Notes under the pieces: generated by a model
The model's input: only the letters and a program-made list of their open reading frames with translations
Database searches by the model: none
What the model was told of the DNA's origin: nothing
Made by a program: the position numbers and the translations under genes
In this document: positions 6,010 to 8,780 of the stretch, piece by piece
Position numbering within the stretch: the stretch's first letter is position 1
Layout of the letters: every line of letters begins with the position of its first letter
NCBI GenBank assembly: GCA_002366635.1
Contig: DFBN01000046.1
Coordinates: 1-8,780, forward strand
Length of the DNA stretch: 8,780 nucleotides
Direction of reading: 5' to 3'
Origin: Caldifarciminota bacterium UBA3079
GTDB lineage: Bacteria; Hydrothermota; Tepidihabitantia; Tepidihabitantales; Tepidihabitantaceae

Positions 6010-7452
6010 CTAGCGGACTATAAGCTTGCGGGTCAGGACATGGGACCCGGACTTGAATCTGACAAAATAGGTTCCGCAAGGAAGAGGTTTGCCACAAGAG
6101 CTGGAAGCGTTCCAGACAAAGGTGCTTACCCCAGGCATGACAGATGTCGAGAAAACCCGGCGACCCTGGCTTGTGTAGACACCGATTTCGGCCGGGAACT
6201 TTGAACAAATTGAGAAGCAGAACTTGCGGGAGGAAATACTCGGGCGCACAACGAATTGTGGCGAATACTTAAGAAGTTGCGGGAACTGTTCAATTCCAAC
6301 GCTCCTTTGGGCAACGACATAATGCTCAAAATAGAAGGTATCTAGGCGTGTGTATGCAAGGAACGGAGCATTTTGCCGGTTGAATGCGAGTGAGATATTA
6401 CTCCACGAGGGGTGATAAGGGTTTTCTTCCACATACTCACGATGCCATACACCTGGTGGGTCCTGATAGATATAAAGAGGAAGCCAGATTTCAGACTCAA
6501 TCGCACCAACAGCGGCTAACCATCGGAAGTCGAGTTTGAGCTCGCACCAGCCAAAGTATCCGATCTGACCAATAATCTGCCGGTGCCAGGTGGTGTCCTC
6601 CTGGGTTGCATAGAAAAGGAAGGACTCATTCTGATAGGCAATATGAGCCCGGTCCGCGGTATCAAGTTGGGCAGAGGGGCAACCACCGGCAAGAAATGTG
6701 TCCACACAACTTGTGTGCCAGCCGGTTGTATCCGGCCACATCCATAGCAATGAGTCAATCTGGCTGCCGCCCGGGCCAACTGAAAGAAAGGCGATGCGGG
6801 GTTTGCCTTCTGAAGAGATAACTATCGAGGGCGAACCCGCATGCCTGAAACCGCAGCTCCAGAGAACTTGAATCTGCCAGGAGTCAGCAACTTGAGTCGC
6901 ATAGCGAAGCTGGACCTGGCGACCCTGGCCTGTGACGCTATCGAAGAAGGTATAGGCCATGTGTGGAGTTCCTAATGAAGAAAGGCCCAGGTCCAGCCCG
7001 ACGTAGTAATGCCACAGGGTGAAGCTGTCAACAACCTGGGTATGCCAGGTGGAATCTGTTCTTGCTGCATAGCAGATTCTCCAAAAGCTATCAGCACTTG
7101 TGAAGTACTTTCTCGCATAGGCGATATACTTTCTCGCATAGGCGATATGGGGTCTGTCTAGAGAGTCCAGACACAAAGCTGGGTGGTCACACCAGTACTG
7201 GTCCACGGACGAATCAACCGTCTCAATATGCCAGTCATTCATCCCACGGCGTTCAGCATAGCGAAGAGCCCAGAGATAGCTATTGGGACCGAGGCATTTG
7301 CGCCAGCTATAGGCGACCCGAGGAAGACCGGAACTGTCCACTGCAATGGAAACGTGGAACACCGGAGCATCGGTGCTGTCAAAAACCTCCTTGAGCCACT
7401 CCTGAGAATAACCCAGACTCAAGAAAGCCAGCAGGACCACGAGCGGACGCAT
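6010..7452 (-). CDS. Secreted seven-bladed beta-propeller protein with C-terminal sorting-type domain
   Basis: 480 residues. Signal peptide MRPLVVLLAFLSLGYSQ (cleavage probably after residue 16 or 17). Seven degenerate repeats of 44-62 residues each start with a Trp: W19, W74, W136, W192, W245, W289, W336. The consensus is roughly W-H-x-x-x-V-D-S, then PSLALDSxGxPHIAY, then LRYA. Seven such units suggest a seven-bladed propeller, typical of binding or surface proteins rather than of a given enzyme. Residues about 385-480 form a FlgD-like/type-A-sorting-like tail (AEIGVYTSQGRRVF, STFVWNAS, GTYFVRF, LTRKLIVR), which suggests export to the surface. The start has GGGAGG upstream, within the end of the previous gene, 3 bp apart. 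Blade 2 carries a perfect tandem 7-residue duplication. Ligand unknown. Confidence 0.88.
   Translation of the reverse strand: MRPLVVLLAFLSLGYSQEWLKEVFDSTDAPVFHVSIAVDSSGLPRVAYSWRKCLGPNSYLWALRYAERRGMNDWHIETVDSSVDQYWCDHPALCLDSLDRPHIAYARKYIAYARKYFTSADSFWRICYAARTDSTWHTQVVDSFTLWHYYVGLDLGLSSLGTPHMAYTFFDSVTGQGRQVQLRYATQVADSWQIQVLWSCGFRHAGSPSIVISSEGKPRIAFLSVGPGGSQIDSLLWMWPDTTGWHTSCVDTFLAGGCPSAQLDTADRAHIAYQNESFLFYATQEDTTWHRQIIGQIGYFGWCELKLDFRWLAAVGAIESEIWLPLYIYQDPPGVWHREYVEENPYHPSWSNISLAFNRQNAPFLAYTRLDTFYFEHYVVAQRSVGIEQFPQLLKYSPQFVVRPSISSRKFCFSICSKFPAEIGVYTSQGRRVFSTSVMPGVSTFVWNASSSCGKPLPCGTYFVRFKSGSHVLTRKLIVR
7106..7147. repeat. Perfect 21-bp tandem duplication inside the propeller gene
   Basis: Two identical 21-bp units, 7106-7126 and 7127-7147, lie side by side. 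They keep the frame and encode IAYARKY twice (residues 103-109 and 110-116), in the IAY strand of blade 2. The identity at all positions, including third codon bases, points to a recent event or an assembly artefact. Confidence 0.95.
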
Positions 7453-7455
7453 AGC

Positions 7456-8205
7456 TTACCTCCCGATGACGAGCTTCCGGGTGTGGTTTTCCCCGTTGGC
7501 TCTTAACACAACCCAGTAACTCCCAGCAGCCACCTTCTTTTCGGCGTTCCAGACCAGACGATGCCAGCCTTGAGCAAGTTCTCCGTCAAACAGTTCGGCG
7601 ACCTTCTTACCAGCAGCGTCAAACACTAGAACCGAAACCCTGCCTGATTTGGGAATCCCGCAAATGAATGCCACCGCGCCATGTGCAGGGTTGGACGAGT
7701 TGCACTCTAGAGTCAGCGGAATTTCCACAACTTCTCCCTGTCCCCCTGGACCTTGACCGGTTGGCACAACTTCGCATTCGGTTTGAGAGGGCAGATACTG
7801 GGCATAGGATTCAGATGCTTCTCGGGAATGAACACAGGTCACTTTTATGATACCAGGCGATTCTGCCAAGACCTCAAACACCACCTTGCCGTTTCCATCG
7901 GTCCAGCCAATCTGGTAGACTGAACTTCCGGGCAGGTTGCGTGTTTCAAGTTCGAGAACGCTCAATGAATCCGGCTTCATATCTCGCGGGATGATGTACC
8001 GTAGGTACTTGACCGGAAGTTCAGGATGGCCTGGATTTTGATGGACCGGGGAACTTTGAGGCTTGATTCTGATGAAACCGTTCTCACGCTCGAAAGTGAA
8101 CTCGCTGCTGCGAAGGGTTACCTCAAAAGGCCCTAATGCCAGTGAGGCCGAAACCGCCACAGCCAGGATGCCTATAAGCATCCTGACCTTTGATTGTAAC
8201 TCCAC
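7456..8205 (-). CDS. Secreted gingipain-propeptide-like protein without catalytic domain, sorting-type tail
   Basis: 249 residues from GTG 8205, chosen because AAGGAAG lies 5 nt upstream. ATG at codon 9 is also possible. An upstream TTG at 8253 is unlikely because it adds a polar stretch before the signal peptide. Signal peptide: MLIGILAVAVSASLALG at 9-25. Residues 26-90 resemble the propeptide of C25 (gingipain-like) peptidases: FERENGFIRIKPQ, then NPGHPELPVKYLRYIIPRDM at 57-76. Residues 92-130 resemble the Ig-like domain that follows the peptidase in that family (YQIGWTDGNGKVVFEV, GIIKVTCVHS). Residues 172-249 form the FlgD/sorting-type tail (VSVLVFDAAGKKVAELF, GWHRLVWN, AGSYWVVLRA, TRKLVIGR). 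No His/Cys catalytic region is present, so it is probably not a protease. The propeller gene starts 3 bp downstream. Confidence 0.82.
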   Translation of the reverse strand: MELQSKVRMLIGILAVAVSASLALGPFEVTLRSSEFTFERENGFIRIKPQSSPVHQNPGHPELPVKYLRYIIPRDMKPDSLSVLELETRNLPGSSVYQIGWTDGNGKVVFEVLAESPGIIKVTCVHSREASESYAQYLPSQTECEVVPTGQGPGGQGEVVEIPLTLECNSSNPAHGAVAFICGIPKSGRVSVLVFDAAGKKVAELFDGELAQGWHRLVWNAEKKVAAGSYWVVLRANGENHTRKLVIGR

Positions 8206-8235
8206 ATAACTTCCTTTAGGAAGACTGATCTTCCT
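8205..8235 (-). promoter_or_regulatory. 5' leader hairpin overlapping the ribosome binding site choice
   Basis: In the mRNA, AGGAAGA (8229-8235), loop UCAG, and UCUUCCU (8218-8224) form a perfect 7-bp stem. Directly after it comes the Shine-Dalgarno AAAGGAAG and then the GTG start. The CUUCC arm can instead pair with the GGAAG of the Shine-Dalgarno across a UAAA loop. The two folds exclude each other: the first frees the ribosome site and the second hides it. Base pairing is seen; a regulatory role is inferred. Confidence 0.4.
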
Positions 8236-8243
8236 TGCGTCAA

Positions 8244-8272
8244 AACTTAGCAAACCTAGACTAGAATGTCAA
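8244..8272 (-). promoter_or_regulatory. Possible promoter for the two secreted-protein genes
   Basis: TTGACA (8267-8272) lies 17 nt before TAAGTT (8244-8249), 39 bp upstream of the GTG 8205. The -35 is perfect but the -10 matches at only three positions. The -35 overlaps the stop codon of the anti-sigma gene. It may let the secreted genes be expressed apart from the sigma/anti-sigma pair, or the match may be chance. Confidence 0.28.
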
Positions 8273-8760
8273 TACTGGTGTGGTTGCAAGCAGAATATGG
8301 CTGCACCCAAGACGAGAATCAAACCTAGGCCTGCCAAGACAAACGGAACGATCGCCAGTTGCTGCATGGTGATGTTCGACAAGTCCGGCATCTGGAACTG
8401 TGCCAGTCCGGACAGGTCAATCCCAAGCCGGTCCAGCACACCCAGCAAGCCGGTCGCAAGCTGAACCCGGAACAGATACATTAGCCCACCGAGTATCGGA
8501 ACCAGCACAAGCGACAGCCAGGGGCTGAGCACCAGTCTCGACTGCCTGGGCAGGGCAGACATCACCCGGTGACTGAACTCAGCAGAAGGCTCGAGCACCG
8601 ACTGGCTGTCCAGACTTGAAACGATGGCCGACATCAAAGCCAGTTCTTTCCGGCACCCTTCGCATTCCAGCAGATGCTCATCAACCAGGCGCCGCTTTCC
8701 CGGGCTCAGCTCCCTGGTCACATAGTCCTGAAACAGACCCCTGACCTTATCACAACTCAT
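8269..8760 (-). CDS. Membrane-bound zinc-binding (ZAS) anti-sigma factor
   Basis: 163 residues from ATG 8760. The N-terminus has the zinc anti-sigma signature: Cys3, then His29-x3-Cys33-x2-Cys36 (HLLECEGC), in the usual MSC..., ...DEHLxxCxxC arrangement (zf-HC2 domain, residues 1-45). Two membrane helices are predicted near 80-98 and 134-156, with a loop of about 35 residues between them. Such proteins hold an ECF sigma factor at the membrane until a signal releases it. The start at 8760 fits an ATGA overlap with a presumed upstream sigma gene and has GAGG 10 nt upstream. GTG 8766 (two residues longer) is the alternative. The sigma partner should lie just right of the window. The two downstream genes encode secreted proteins, so an envelope-related regulon is plausible. 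Confidence 0.87.
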   Translation of the reverse strand: MSCDKVRGLFQDYVTRELSPGKRRLVDEHLLECEGCRKELALMSAIVSSLDSQSVLEPSAEFSHRVMSALPRQSRLVLSPWLSLVLVPILGGLMYLFRVQLATGLLGVLDRLGIDLSGLAQFQMPDLSNITMQQLAIVPFVLAGLGLILVLGAAIFCLQPHQY

Positions 8761-8780
8761 TTCCACATCACCTCTTTCAA
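8757..8780 (-). CDS. Possible last codons of an upstream ECF sigma factor gene (partial)
   Basis: In one minus-strand frame the final 24 bases read LKEVMWK followed by TGA, and this stop overlaps the anti-sigma ATG as ATGA. Sigma/anti-sigma pairs are very often coupled in this way, so this may be the sigma C-terminus. The stretch is too short to identify by sequence. Confidence 0.28.
   Translation of the reverse strand: MKEVMWK

Noticed and set aside
6606..6821. Plus-strand and other minus-frame ORFs within the propeller gene
   Set aside because: They are out of frame with a gene that shows a signal peptide, seven repeats and a sorting-type tail.
8206..8253. TTG 8253 start for the propeptide-like secreted protein
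   Set aside because: It would put 16 polar residues before the signal peptide and translate through the leader hairpin; GTG 8205 has a well-spaced AAGGAAG.

Overview
The window looks like chromosomal DNA of a Gram-negative-type, probably uncultivated bacterium. The two secreted proteins at 6010-8205 end in a FlgD-like / type-A-sorting-like beta domain (pattern: aGsYwvvL...xxRKLvi.R). That ending is common in Bacteroidota, other FCB-group bacteria and candidate phylum WOR-3 (Stahlbacteria). A lipoprotein, a ZAS-type anti-sigma factor and Shine-Dalgarno sites of the GGAGG type fit this. A WOR-3-like origin is my best guess, but nothing in the window proves a phylum.

Left block (1-2491, minus strand): a consensus-like promoter (TTGACA-N16-TATTAT, 2464-2491) probably drives three genes. 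The first is a PHB-accumulation-regulator-type DNA-binding domain joined to a phasin-like, coiled-coil C-terminus. The second is a SAM methyltransferase closely resembling mycobacterial Rv2952. The third is a lipoprotein with the CrtC/AttH lipocalin-like fold, cut by the left edge. It is a real open frame of at least 314 codons, and three forward-strand ORFs in this stretch are its shadows. The context suggests lipid or storage-polymer metabolism at the envelope, but this is inference.

Middle block (2702-5969, plus strand): a tight operon of four membrane proteins (gap 9 bp, overlap 1 bp, overlap 4 bp, good ribosome binding sites). They are (1) signal peptide, fibronectin type III domain, membrane segment, a conserved cytosolic domain I associate with DUF6754, and a C-terminal membrane segment; (2) a six-helix membrane protein; (3) an extracytoplasmic domain held by a membrane helix at each end; (4) a protein with about six helices. 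I recognise no enzyme. The set looks like one undescribed membrane complex and is the best candidate here for a new system.

Right block (6010-8780, minus strand, convergent with the middle operon): perhaps the last codons of an ECF sigma factor, then a zinc-binding anti-sigma factor with ATGA coupling, then two secreted proteins. The first secreted protein looks like a gingipain (C25) propeptide and Ig/sorting tail without a catalytic domain. The second is a predicted seven-bladed propeller with a sorting-type tail and a perfect 21-bp tandem duplication. A short RNA region before the first of these can fold in two exclusive ways, one of which hides the ribosome binding site.

No rRNA, tRNA, CRISPR array, transposase or convincing intrinsic terminator was seen.
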